From: Tubiluchus corallicola
Taxonomy: Eukaryota > Priapulida > Priapulimorpha > Priapulimorphida > Tubiluchidae
Assembly (NCBI GenBank): GCA_030141605.1
Contig: JAQGDQ010001047.1
Location: forward strand, 1 to 64,000
Reading direction: 5' to 3'
DNA length: 64,000 nt
Made by a program: the position numbers and the translations under genes. Below are positions 37,601-59,549 of the stretch, piece after piece (position 1 is the stretch's first letter; each line of letters begins with the position of its first letter). Under the pieces are notes generated by a model. That model made no database searches. It was not told the DNA's origin and was given only the letters and a program-made list of their open reading frames with translations.

Positions 37601-39037
37601 ATGAACCAGGTAGGGTTCTAGCTAGCTGTTAAAACATGTTAAAATTGTACTGTTACAATAGCATGGGCTGTGAGGCATTGTTAACTGTACACAAATGCAT
37701 TGTCTGGTACACTTAACCTTTGACCTTGTCACAATCATCATCAATTGCTGGAACTGTGAAAGGGCTTATGAAATTTAGTTAGCCTTAAATATAACCACTG
37801 CTGACAAACAGTGTTTGATGTTTATCTGAGCTGGTGACTTGTTTCTGTAAGCTTGCAATATTCAAATGGGTTGTCTAGATAACTAGCATACTGTTAGTAC
37901 AACTCAAGGATACACTTACAGTTCCCACTGCGCCATGTATAGTTCCAATCCACTTGAACAAATTATCACCTTCTGGAAATGCTGATATAGTTTTGTTGTT
38001 TGACATCTGAAACCACACATACATGCAACAGTTTAATCGTTAGCAAAACTTCTGTTAACTAAAACATTAAAATAAATCACTTGTCATCCTCTATTTACTA
38101 ACTTTTTATCATACTGCTTGTTATTTATTATTTTTTATGATAATTCAGAAATTAGAAATTCCGTTCAATCCAATACTTCACAACTATTTTTGCTTTGGAA
38201 TGCAGTCTGTCTAACCAAACAAACAAAACTGACACTAAGTTCAATTTTTAATGTTACCAGTTACCATCTCCACTACTGAAAAAGCACTACCACTGATACC
38301 ACATGAGCAAACACTATGTTTATGATATAATTATCAAGTAAGCCTCTTTTCTGTTGCAAATTCCTTTTTGTAGAAACTTGGAAAGGGCATGTACATAATT
38401 ATATATACAATACCTTTAAAAAATTAATGCAATTTAGTAGCCTTACTTATCATGTAGTTAAACGTGTAATTATAGTAATTAATAACACTGCGTTTAACAA
38501 TTATAATTAAATTATGTGGAGTTGAAATTCATACAAACCATTAATGCCATGAGTTCTTGTTGTAACCTGAAAAATATAACCATAAGACATATTTTAATTT
38601 TAGTATAACTAATAGGCTTTTAACTAAAACTTTTACTTAACTGATATGAAAAAAATTATGTCTATAGCAGAGAGCATTGGCTTTCGAAACTCACAACCCA
38701 TTGCTGAGACACGTATGTACAGCTAGAATCTTTGAATCTCAGAACTTTCCTGGGCTTACACTATAAATAATTACTTCATAGATAATAATAATAATAATGA
38801 ATCATGGAGCCGTCACGCACTCAGTTATAGCCTAATTAATTATTTAAAATTTTAAACCCATCATAGGTAAGTTTCACAACTCGAAACTTAAACTAAAATA
38901 ACTCCGTTCATTGACTTCAGTTCAGTCAGTTACCTTTTTGTCACAGAACGCCCTTTTTCTGCATTGCTTGACAACCCTTCCACACACGGTTTTGTCCTAG
39001 TACTTGCTAGTGATGGATCAAAATTTTGAGAAGCCAT
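34682..39037 (-). CDS. UBE2C: Ubiquitin-conjugating enzyme E2 C (UbcH10, APC/C partner)
   Basis: E2 enzyme that starts ubiquitin chains on mitotic substrates of the anaphase-promoting complex. Five exons join to 179 codons, the same length as human UBE2C: 38934-39037, 38539-38566, 37920-38006, 36346-36550, 34682-34797. It begins MASQNFDPS, as in vertebrate UBE2C, with a divergent N-terminal extension (about residues 5-33), then [43 protein letters not shown], the HPN motif (105-107), catalytic Cys115 in [14 protein letters not shown], and [16 protein letters not shown]. Exon 2 is only 28 nt. The MASQN start and extension separate it from other E2 families. Intron 4 carries a 20-bp tandem repeat and a G-rich run. 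A possible poly(A) signal (TTTATT on the + strand) lies near 34109. Divergent neighbour is gamma-SNAP. Confidence 0.96.
34781..35138. repeat. UBE2C exon 5 edge and intron 4 segment, duplicated at 62204
   Basis: Covers the first 17 nt of UBE2C exon 5, its acceptor and about 340 bp of intron 4. The intron part is a degenerate array around TTTGAATCCGAATC. Confidence 0.8.
35821..35940. repeat. 20-bp tandem repeat, 6 copies (UBE2C intron 4)
   Basis: Six exact-length units of TTGCAAACAATGCTAAACAG with one to three changes each. Confidence 0.92.
36168..36194 (+). other. G-quadruplex candidate (UBE2C intron 4)
   Basis: GGGAGGGGAGGGGAGGGGAGG has four or more G-tracts separated by single A residues, a strong G4 pattern. 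It lies on the template strand of UBE2C. Confidence 0.6.
36712..37161. mobile_element. hAT-type MITE, family C (UBE2C intron 3)
   Basis: Starts CAGGGGCGTATCAAGAC and ends TTATACACCCTG; flanks GCCCTGTC and GTCCTATC agree at 6 of 8. Shares its body with 49764-50186 (ATAGCG, TGTGGTGTGT, AATAAGAATTTTT). Confidence 0.7.
36812..36838. repeat. (TA)n run inside MITE family C
   Basis: About 13 TA units within the 36712-37161 element. Confidence 0.9.
37525..37780. repeat. Interspersed repeat R4, inverted copy (UBE2C intron 3)
   Basis: Inverted relative to 26185-26450. Unknown class. Confidence 0.65.
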
Positions 39038-39757
39038 AAGTAAAGAATAAATAAATGTTTTTCAGCGTTTTTCACAGCACAAAAATTTCTAAGACTTCTG
39101 CCTGCCAACAAAGGCATTTAAACTGGGTAGAAAAATTTGAACCAATCACAGATCTCGAAGCATAAACATATGCAAGCATGGCAACACTGAATGTAATGCA
39201 TTATGCATCAGCAACATTAGTGCACATTGAAATCTGCTATTAATCTGTCCCTGTCACTGTCAGCCTACAATACCAACGAATAGAGACATGAAAATAGAAA
39301 AAACAACATTGTACAGCTTAGACTATAATGTAATAGCATAATTTACAAAAGAAAACAAAAGGCAAAGCAAATTTTTATAGCGTTCTCACAACGCTTAAGA
39401 CCTCTGGCATTAAATAAACAAGAATGTAATTGTAACAATAATAATAAAATTGTTAATAATACTAATAATCAAGTTTGATTTATTACTGTATAATGTTTTT
39501 ACATTTAAATTCATTTTATTTATATAATTTATATTAAAGCAGACCGTAATAAATGGGAATTCACCTATTAAAAGACGATTAGTATAATATTAAAAAATGA
39601 ATTTAAATAATAAAATCATTATTAAAAAAATTGCGGCGACAGTACACCCCAGTTTGATTCGTTTTGGTAAGTTTCGCAATAACTGGCTGGCAACACTAAC
39701 AAGCATATGGCCAATTGGCCATGTGCACTTTTTGTGCAGTAGGGAACGTCAACAAAC
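39038..39757. promoter_or_regulatory. Shared upstream region of UBE2C and NAPG
   Basis: 720 bp between two opposed start codons. About 100 bp upstream of the UBE2C ATG, TTTGAA (39136-39141) is directly followed by CCAAT (39142-39146). TTTGAA is the CHR core and CCAAT the NF-Y site; the pair is typical of G2/M genes such as UBE2C in vertebrates, although here the two elements abut instead of being spaced. Near the NAPG start is a perfect 16-bp palindrome, ATGGCCAATTGGCCAT (39707-39722), with two opposed CCAAT cores. Function is inferred from motif and position only. Confidence 0.5.
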
Positions 39758-50530
<10,773 letters not shown>

Positions 50531-50957
50531 ATGTTGGACGTATATAATGAAGTGTATATATGGGTTTAAAAATAACATGCGTAAAACTCAAACGGAATCG
50601 CTGCCCGGTACGGAGCGTTCTGTAATCGTCATTCCGTAATTATATTCATGATAAACTTTAAAAATATTCTGGTTTTATTGATTTTTTTTATTATGTGTGG
50701 CAGCCAACGTGCAGTTGTAAATTTTTCTTTCAATTTTTGTCTAAATGAGTGAAATTTTCATCGGGTGTGCTGTGTTGTGTTACTGTAAATATGTAGTCAA
50801 TTTTCCATAATTTAACTTGAATGTAATGACCGTCATTTTTCCACAGTTTTTGCTATAATCCTTCCTAATACAGAGTTATGGTCCATTTCAGCTGTTATTA
50901 AATCAAAACCATTAGTAAAATTGCCATGTGGTCTATGTATTCATGCATCATGACTAG

Positions 50958-51682
50958 TGTCATTTCACCTCAAATCACCCAATATTTTTTCTGATAAACA
51001 CCATTACGTCACACATATTTGGTCATCCATATATCCAACATTTCGCTAAAATAAGTTCACAGATTACACAAAATAGATGCTAAAGCTTGTAAAATTTAAA
51101 GATGACTGACTCCTAAACACCAAATATTGAATGGATGCATATATGAAATATATGGTACACATACACACTTTATGAAATATACACGTCACCATGAATTAGG
51201 CTTGTACTGGTAAATTCAAATGCCTGTAGAGATTGTTCAAAGCAAAAAACACCTTAGCTTTCTACAGAGTACATGGTTCAGATACTAGGGAATTCAAAAA
51301 TGTCGAGCTCGGTTCAAGGTCATTTTCAAGGTCAAAGTAAAAGTCAAACGTTCTTGTAAATTCATACACCACCTATCTGAAGTTTTATTACAGATTCTGA
51401 AAGCTTATTGAATTCCCTTCAAAATGATACCACTCCGATCAAAATTGAATTTAAACTTTTTGAGTTATGATCGTTTAAAAATTGCAAGTCACGCCGATTT
51501 TGGCAATTTTTTAGCCCTTTTGGTCAATTTTAAAAGGCAGTAACTTTTGAGCCGTTGGCCCAATTTCGCTAAAAATTTGGATTTTTGCATTTCTCCATAA
51601 GACAAACCAGCGCACCAAATTGCATTAAAATCTGTGACATATAAGGGTGTTTTGCATTGGGTGATTTCACCTGGAATGAGCC
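50958..51682. mobile_element. Candidate MITE downstream of NAPG
   Basis: TCATTTCACCTCAAATCACCCAAT-like left end (AAATCACCCAAT at 50970s) is mirrored at 51655-51680 (ATTGGGTGATTTCACC). Inverted ends are imperfect and no target duplication is certain. Confidence 0.4.
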
Positions 51683-52462
51683 AATAGTTAATTCCTTGTT
51701 AGTTAGTTAGAAATGGATATATCAAAAACGTATTACTAATTTTAGAACATCGTTAACTTACTCATTGACCCTTATCGTTAATAGAGATTAATCGTTAAGT
51801 GTCCATGCCTTGCTGTATCACAATTTTTGATTGTGGAACAGCTGCTTCTTTACCTGTAAAAACTAGGGGTGACCATCGAACAATTCATTTGTATAGTATA
51901 GTAAAATGTATAGTATATTGTAAAAGTGTAGAATCAAATAATTCAGCACTTCAACTACAAAGGTTCTTTATCATTAAAAGTCACAATCAGTGCAGTTTAA
52001 CTGTGATTTCTGTGCTCAAGTTTGAAACAAATTATTGGTGTTTTTAGTGCAAAATGAAATCAAGAATTTTGTTGGTGTTTTTAGTGCAGAATAAGCGCAG
52101 AGCAATATGTACGAATTTCTATTTTTTTATTGATGATTCGAAAATTTGTTTGAAAATCTTCGAAATTAAATTCGATTCGGACTCGAAACCCCGAAATTCG
52201 GTTTGATTTGAATTCAAAAGTTACGCGCTCATCTCTAGTGAAGCTATTTCATGTGAAAGCACCTTATTGTGTATTTCATGTATTTGTAGTGAATGTCTGT
52301 CAGAGTGAAAATTAGTCAAAGTATAACTTCCTTCATTTATAACTATAGCAGGTTGGTGCCTTTGTATATACGATTTAAAATGTTCCCATGTTTAGACATA
52401 AATTATTGTTCTTAGTCTCAAGCAATAAATAGTTTATTGTAAAGTATATCTGCGGTTCTTTG

Positions 52463-52897
52463 TGTTGTGTTTTGTTTCTTTCGGAAGGCTCGTACAGAAA
52501 ACCAGAAAACAGTTCATCAAATTAAACTAGTTTATTAAGCGAGAATTCTACAACACAAAAGTATGAAGGAACACGAAATGATTACAGTAAACGTGAAAAT
52601 CTGGAAAACGCTTGAGTGTATCTGAAAATACAAGTATACAAGAGAATGTGTAATTGGCGTCCGTGTGAATCTGCGTGAGTCTCAGCGGCCTGCTTCGCCT
52701 TATATAGCGTCCCCGAGAAGCTTCTATAAGTTTTGTTCCAGAACATTCTACAAGGTAAGACGATTATTCTAACGGAACATTCTACAAAGTAACACGATTA
52801 TTCTAATGGAACATTCTACAAGGTAAGACGATTATTCTAACGGAACATTCTACAATGTTCTAATTAATTCTAATAGATGCCAGCGATCTCCACAACA
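52463..52897 (-). mobile_element. Solo LTR of an LTR retrotransposon
   Basis: 435 bp starting TGTTGTG and ending CACAACA, flanked by a perfect 5-bp duplication CTTTG (52458-52462, 52898-52902). On the minus strand it reads U3 with about three 34-bp repeats containing GAATGTTC, then heat-shock-element-like arrays, a TATA box (CTATATAAGG, near 52700-52709), and an AATAAA near the other end (revealed as TTTATT at about 52530). No internal region is next to it, so it is a solo LTR left by recombination. Confidence 0.88.
52737..52752 (-). promoter_or_regulatory. Heat-shock-element-like array in LTR U3
   Basis: On the + strand TTCCAGAACATTC is three perfectly spaced alternating nGAAn/nTTCn units; 52716-52726 (AGAAGCTTCT) gives two more, next to the TATA box. 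Confidence 0.6.
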
Positions 52898-53139
52898 CTT
52901 TGTCTTTAGAATTTTTTCGGAACTTCATTACAAAAACTACCTCTGACTAAGAAGATGGTAGAGGTTGTGAGCATAGGATATTAATACAAGTGCAAACACT
53001 ATATTATTAGTAAATTTAGTTTTTTGTTTTGATCTCGTACCTTCATCTGCCTTCCTGAATTTTGATTTACATGGAAAATAAAAACATAAATTGATGAGAC
53101 GTTCTGCTTAATCTCTACATTGCCGGGCCATAATTAACT

Positions 53140-53545
53140 TTTTTCGCTTCACTCTCTTTCATTTTTTGTCTATCACTTTCTCTTCCTTTTCCTCTTTCAC
53201 TCATACTCTCTTTTTCTTTGTTCTTTGTCTCTTCTTCTCCACCTGCAAACTGTCACTGTTTCGACCTGTGTACCAAACTTTTTCCTGTCCACTTTTTCTC
53301 GTTTTTCTCAACCATTCTGTCTTCCTTCCTCCTCTTCTTGACTCCCGCCTCTCTTATCTTCAGTTCCTTTTCTCTTTGCTATTTAGTGAACAAACACTTT
53401 TTCAGTCACGTTTGTTTTTTAATTGCATCTTTTTCTTTCTCACCCCACGTTTCTCTCACTCTATCTTCCCCTGCTCTCTCAAATTACCTCTTTCTTTCTC
53501 AGTCGTTCTCTACTTACAACCTGCCAATGTGTCAACCTGTCTTCT
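53140..53545. repeat. Polypyrimidine-rich repeat, copy 1
   Basis: Strong C/T bias with CTCTCTTTC motifs and TGCAAACTGTC. It is related to 54000-54260, where the same landmarks recur in order. Open frames here are by-products of composition. Confidence 0.6.
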
Positions 53546-53999
53546 AAACTGTAAGATAAGATAAGGTAATATTTATTTTCATCGGTATGATATAAAACAG
53601 TACATATTTGTAAAACATGAGCTTAAAGCTCGTAAACTGATACCAAACATAATGTATATGAGTGATAACATGGTAATAATATGTACTTCTTAAAATCTTT
53701 TGGATGCCACCAGAGGCACTGGTACAAGAAAAATTTAGAACTACATGAAGACAGTAAAAAATTGAGACAGTAAAAATTTTAGGCAGCAACATTCTCTAAA
53801 ATTTACACAAAAAGCTATCTAGGTCAATAAAAATTTTCCTGCCAACATTTCAGCATTTAACTATGACTTAACAAAATAGGGAAGTTCGCTGAATTTACAA
53901 ATGGCACATTTACATGATGCACCAGTCCATGAGTTAATTAGACGTTTAAATTCCGCAACATTTTCGGCCATTCGGAGACAGTTTGGTAATTAAACTGTT

Positions 54000-54260
54000 T
54001 TCTGTTTACTCTCTTTCTTGCTTTTGTCTGCTGCTCTCTCTTTCATCTCTCACTCATACTTTCTTCTGAGTTCCACCTTTATTTGCAAACTGTCGATCAA
54101 ATATTCTCTCTCGTTTTTTGTTTTTTTTACTTTTTTGTTCTTTTTTCTCTCTCACCCTCCCTGTTTTTTACTCTCTTCTCTTTTCTTCATTCTCTCGCTC
54201 TCTTTCTCAGATCTTCTCTTTTGGCAAACACTCTGTACAAACCGAACCACGCAGTTCTTA
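54000..54260. repeat. Polypyrimidine-rich repeat, copy 2
   Basis: ACTCTCTTTC, TCACTCATACT and TTTGCAAACTGTC match copy 1 in the same order. Confidence 0.55.
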
Positions 54261-55504
54261 ATCCGCTTCACGAACTAATTTTTTATATGGGAAATTGTAA
54301 AATTTTGCCTCCAGGATACACGTGGGCGAACTTTTTCGTATAAGTCCTAAGTAGTAGAGAACTTCGTCACAAGATGGCGCCACTAGTAGCCGCGCATTTC
54401 ACAATGTTCGGCGTAGTGCGTGAAGCCAACACAATTACTGACTGCTATCACTTTAGCTTTGCTATTTCGTCTATGGTAGGTATTCTATTCTGGATAACAT
54501 TACTAAAGGGTTGAACTGACAAAATGACCCCCCCCCCCTCCCCGACGGTCCATTGATCAATCTTGCTCGTTTCCACATACTGTTTAAGCAGCCAACTTCT
54601 TCGTTAGTCTTTTAGCAAAACATGGATCAGGATAGTTGTTGTTATTAGGCTTGTAATCCTAAGATAAACCTAACGTAAAAACCGGCCTAAGCAAGTAAAA
54701 AACTGCAATAATAGTGTCGCTGGACAAATGGGTCAAGCACCAAATGACCAATGAGCCGAAGAACCAACAAATTTGGACAACATTGATGTATTCTCAATAG
54801 TTAAAAAGTTAGAATTTGGGAAGATTTTTTTTCATAAATAATCCACTGTATAATATATTTCGTTAAACTTTTATTTAAAAAATCCAACGTTTTTATTGCA
54901 CACTAGGCAGTAACGAAGTAACGTGCAGTAGATACGTCGGATTTTTCTAATGAAAATTTAGTGAAATTTATCCTTACATTGTGTACGAAACGGATATTGT
55001 TCTTTTATTATCATTTATTACGTACTAGTAGCATTAGTATATTAAATTATTATTTATACTATTTAAATTAAAAAGAATCTAAACTTTATTTAGGAAGACT
55101 GTTTGTCGTTGCTTTCTTTACCTACCAACAGGTGGCGCAGAAAAAACCTGCCAAAGTTTTCATCACTACATTATACAAAGAAAAATGAAATCGTGTGAAA
55201 TTTACTGCAATGATGTTACAGACGCTTGTGTACAAACACTAGAAATTTCAGCTCATTCCCTTAGATATTCCCAAAGTTTTACAGAACTACTGAACAGCAA
55301 GGAAAAAATAAATGCCTGGAAAAAGATTTGAGTCAGTGTTAAAATTTACAGCAAGTGCTCTGTGTGTGTCCACCTTTTCACTCTGCTAACTAGACGAAGG
55401 CATTCCTCCCAACAACTGACACAGTTTATTACTAATTGGGGGGGGGGGGGGGTATTTGGTCTCAGTCTTCAAATTTTTGCCTTTACCTCTACGGAAGGTT
55501 TAGT

Positions 55505-55755
55505 ATACCACGGTTTTGACTAGTGGTAACGCGCCCGCTTTCCGTCTGGGAGGTCATGAGTTCGATACAGCGGCCGGGTCATACCAATGGTACCTGCTGT
55601 TGCCCTGCCTGGCGCGTGGTATTTAGGGTAAAAGTGGAATAATAATACTGTTATTCAGTTGTAGATTACATATTTACAGTTGACCCAAAAACTCTTTGGA
55701 GCTAATGTTAATTGTTGATCCAAACCCCGACTTTAAATAAAGATTATTATTAAAT
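55505..55755 (+). mobile_element. tRNA-derived SINE, long form
   Basis: Carries the head GACTAGTGGTAACGCG, GGGAGGTCATGAGTTCGATA, CGGCCGGGTCATACCA, the internal ACAGTTGACCCAAAAACTC, and the tail TTTAAATAAAGATTATTATT. Confidence 0.85.
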
Positions 55756-55954
55756 TATTGATTATTATATTATACTGGACTGAATTCGACTCAGGGGGTC
55801 GAACTCTAAGATGGCATGGCGGTCTTGATATTGCGCACAATGAAGATCCATTTTACTATCGTTGTGTAACTGATTACTTAACTACAATTGTTAATTTTAA
55901 TTACAAATGTTATCTCATTAACTAAATCAATGTGTGTAAACTAATACCATATAC

Positions 55955-56305
55955 CTGTTATAGCATGTCATTTAACTCTCATAAAATAAAATGCACAAAA
56001 ATTACGCTGTACGAAGTTTATTATCAGCACTAATAAAAATAGGGAACCAAAATACAGACACACAAAGAAATAACTAACTAACTCAGTAACAACACTACAC
56101 CCGAGGAGCACCTGTGTCAGAAATCAAGGCTGTAGTGACCTCTACATGTTTGTTTTTATACTGGCATTCCAGGTCAGCTGGCTTCTCACACCACGTGTAG
56201 GCCCAAACAAGACGTCTGGACCTACAAGAAATGGGTGAGTCGCTGCTGACGTGGAAGCAGGGCGTGACACCTGACCCGACACAGGTGCCTCCGTAACAAT
56301 ATTAT
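55955..56305 (-). mobile_element. Candidate LTR-like element, ends unresolved
   Basis: On the minus strand TGTTACGGAGGCACCTGTGT begins a segment with a TATA-like CAGTATAAAAAC and, 150 bp later, AATAAACTTCG, the order expected for U3-R-U5. I could not find a matching target duplication, so the far end is approximate. Confidence 0.4.
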
Positions 56306-57221
56306 GTCAAACGGCGTTGTACTGCACGACAAATGTGCATTTCCTTTAGAAATTTAAGGTACCTTAGTTCATAGGGTTTAATTAGATTTTTTCTTGACAA
56401 CAAATTTTTATCGGTACGTTATTTTCTGTAGTAAAGACAACGATCTAAGCTGTCTAATTTGCTGCCGTGTATGGAGTGCTTTAAGCATGTCAAAATGGTC
56501 ATTTTTCAATTGATGATTATCTCACATTGTTCCGGCATTAAACTTTTTAACGTGCAAAAGTTTCTCGTTCATAATTTAAAAACTACGAAAGCTAATAAAC
56601 TGCAGTATCACGTTGCGAAATGACAACTTTATAGGACACTCGCTGCTAATGTAATTGCAGTCTAAACGTTGGTACGTTTTTTCTGTTCCACCCGATTTAT
56701 CTTTCTTCTCTGTTAACTTCAAGCTGTTAATGGTATTTATCTGTTTGACTATTACGACAGGTGCACAGACTGAGGTGTCTTTCAACTCAGCTAAAATCCA
56801 TCCGCGGGACGATTGCACTATTTTACGGCCCGGTAACCCCGACTCGTAAATTTCAGTTCCTTATGAATATTAATTCCTTATTGTTATTATTGTTATTAGT
56901 CGTCTATATAAAGTTTCATATTTATTGAAAATTTGCTAAATAACATAGTTTACTGCAGGAAGTTCAGGAAGTATTGATATTATAGCTTTTGTATCCAAAA
57001 ACACAAGCTAAATAAATACACATAATATGTTGTGTAATACGTTCAAATTTGCGCCAAACTTACTAGACTGTATCTAATTTTTTTATTCTAATACGAGGAA
57101 GCCACAACACTATCCATTCAACAATAATCAATAATGCGCGCATTTTCCGCGTAGTGTTGCTAAGAACGCAATTTGCAATTATTAGTTACTAATAATTTTC
57201 CTCAAATGTACAAAAGATCCT

Positions 57222-57312
57222 AAAATATGCAATTATCAGTTTAGTTTTCTGCACAGACAATTATGAGTTTAGTGTTCTGCACAGACAATTATCAGTTTAG
57301 TGTTCTGCACAG
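57222..57312. repeat. 28-bp tandem repeat
   Basis: About three units containing CTGCACAGACAATTATCAGT, directly before and merging with the 5' edge of the LINE fragment. Confidence 0.75.
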
Positions 57313-57655
57313 AATACTACCCACAAAACATTTCCTATTCAAAATCAATAAAGTTGATTCTGACACCTGTAATTTTTGCAATTCGGAAACAGAAACTATA
57401 TTACATATTCTCCCGGATTTTAATAAAGTAAAACTCATATGGGAACATTTCAAACAAAATGGTGGGTCAAAGTAAAAGTAATGAAGTAGAAATTGATAAG
57501 TCTGTTGTAATTTTTGGAAAGTTTTCGCGTAAAAAATTCCTATGTTTAAATAAGCCCATTTTAATAGTAAAATATTATATTTGGTGTACTCGAAGCAAAT
57601 TGCAAACACTGAATATTAATCATGCAATGAGCTGGATTAAATATTATGTATAAGG
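57255..57655 (+). mobile_element. LINE fragment with zf-RVT-like domain, frameshifted
   Basis: 57263-57475 encodes FSVLHRILPTKHFLFKINKV, then CNFCNSETETILHIL, the zinc-ribbon-like region found after the reverse transcriptase in L1/Tx1-type LINEs. A second frame (57459-57653) continues with VVIFGKFSRKKF and IVKYYIWCTRSKLQTLNI, the usual next segment. The two frames are now separated by a frameshift. Confidence 0.7.
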
Positions 57656-58083
57656 TGGAGAAATATGCAGGTGCCAACCTTGGGATGCTAGAAAAAGTTG
57701 AAGATATTTGGTTACCTGTGAAACACACATTCTAATGATTTACTGACTAAATGATAATTGTCAGTGTGTTGTTAATGCGATTACTGATCAAACTAATTAC
57801 ATTCACTGACAGTCAAAAAAAACTAATAATTTTCCTCTAACAAAATAGATTGTACATATGATTTCACCAAAAGTATGATTATGCTACCACTTCAGCATGC
57901 ATGTACACCTATGACACTGATGATCTACATTTTAAACCCGCCTATGGAAATTTTATAGTGCTAACACATTTTTATAGCTAGCAGTCATGACACGGTTGTT
58001 GCTCAGAAACTCTTTATGTAGCGTTCTTCATTTAATAAATTGAACTTTATGATATACAGATATATATAGTACAGTAGTATATG

Positions 58084-58157
<74 letters not shown>
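58084..58157. repeat. (ATCT)n microsatellite
   Basis: Eighteen or so perfect ATCT units. Confidence 0.97.
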
Positions 58158-58159
58158 AT

Positions 58160-59549
58160 CTATATCTATATAGAATATATAGATATGTATATATATAGAA
58201 AAAGAATTCTTTCACTACTGTACGAATAACTAACAATGATTTTAAATAGGTTTAAATTCTAATTTGGGCAGAATAGGTGATCTACTTCTCTTAAATCTGT
58301 AGTCATTCGTAGCTTTCCAAACAGTGTGCGAAATATCCGATATAAAAAAATTTGGCTTGTGTTAAATACATAATTAGTGCATAATGTCGTGTTCTGTTGG
58401 CTCTGCCTATATAAACTGATTGTACGTTTGTAAAAATTTACCACTGATGATGACAACATTAGCTCTGTCAAAACGTTTGACATGTTTTTTTAACTATATA
58501 AATTAAAAGTTTAAATAAAGTTGTAGTTTTTTAACTATAAATGTTTTTAAGTGCCTGTAATAAAAAATTCATTCAAGTACTTTTTACACCTCGAAAATCG
58601 AAACACGCGAAGAACTACAGAAAGTTTTAAAATCATAACACTGACCGCCATGTGGAGCTACTAAGCGAAGAGAACTATTTCCTATATTATGTTCGTAGGT
58701 ATACTGTATATACTGTACTGTACTATATACTGTATATACTTGTATACTGTAGATACTGTACTTATTTTATCAAAAACCATTTTGCCTTTTTGTCTTTTGC
58801 CATTTATGTTTTCTTTTTCCATAAACTCGATGTTAGTACGTAGTGCAATCAAAGGCTGAAATTTGAAGAAAAATTTGAAAAGGGGAGAAGCACTGAACGT
58901 CCGAGGTTCCTAACTCTTTCTTTAGTAACCAAAACCGAAAAAGTTTGAATAAAAAGAACACGTATTTATATGTAGACTACTGTACTTACTTGTGTTTAAT
59001 AATTGCCAAAAAACGAACGATTAATTCTAATGCTAACATATGTATTTTACATATTTACATACACAAAGCAATAGTGAAAACAAACAAACAATACTAAACA
59101 GTGCAATTATCTATGTAAACTAAACAACATAATAATCTATAATTAAGCCGTGTAAACGGGGGTAATGTGAACGTGCTCTAAGACACAGTATCTACACATT
59201 ACCAATGAGTTAGTTTGCCAGAAGGCTTTTATAGCGTTTGATATTCATAATATCTTTAAAATAGGTTAGGTACAAGTTTGAGATCACGTGTGCAAGGTCA
59301 AAGCGACCCATGAATGGCGGCTTCAGCAAGTGTTTGAAATCACGACTATTTTACACTTGCAACAGTCCGCGAGAGACTATGGCTTTTTTAACACTGAACG
59401 CTGCGCATAGTAAGTACATTTCCATGTAGATAAAACACGGTTTAGACGTGACAAAATAACTGTTAAAAGTGCACGTGCTTGTAACACAAATATAGGAAAA
59501 AAGAAATTTTTAAAAAGTCTATCCTAAAGAACTTTCCACACAAAAATAT
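58160..59549. other. Non-coding stretch with one possible 5' exon
   Basis: Mostly AT-rich with no repeat recognised. ATGGCTTTTTTAACACTGAA at 59379 runs open to a consensus donor GTAAGT at 59410, but no continuation exon was found. Confidence 0.35.

Noticed and set aside
53166-53564. Two overlapping open frames rich in Ser/Phe/Leu
   Set aside because: Result of a polypyrimidine tract; no start context, no partner exon, and the same composition recurs at 54000-54260.
56655-56849. 64-codon frame with a hydrophobic stretch like a signal peptide
   Set aside because: Overlapped by an equally long frame on the other strand, no recognisable domain, and no supporting exons; treated as chance.
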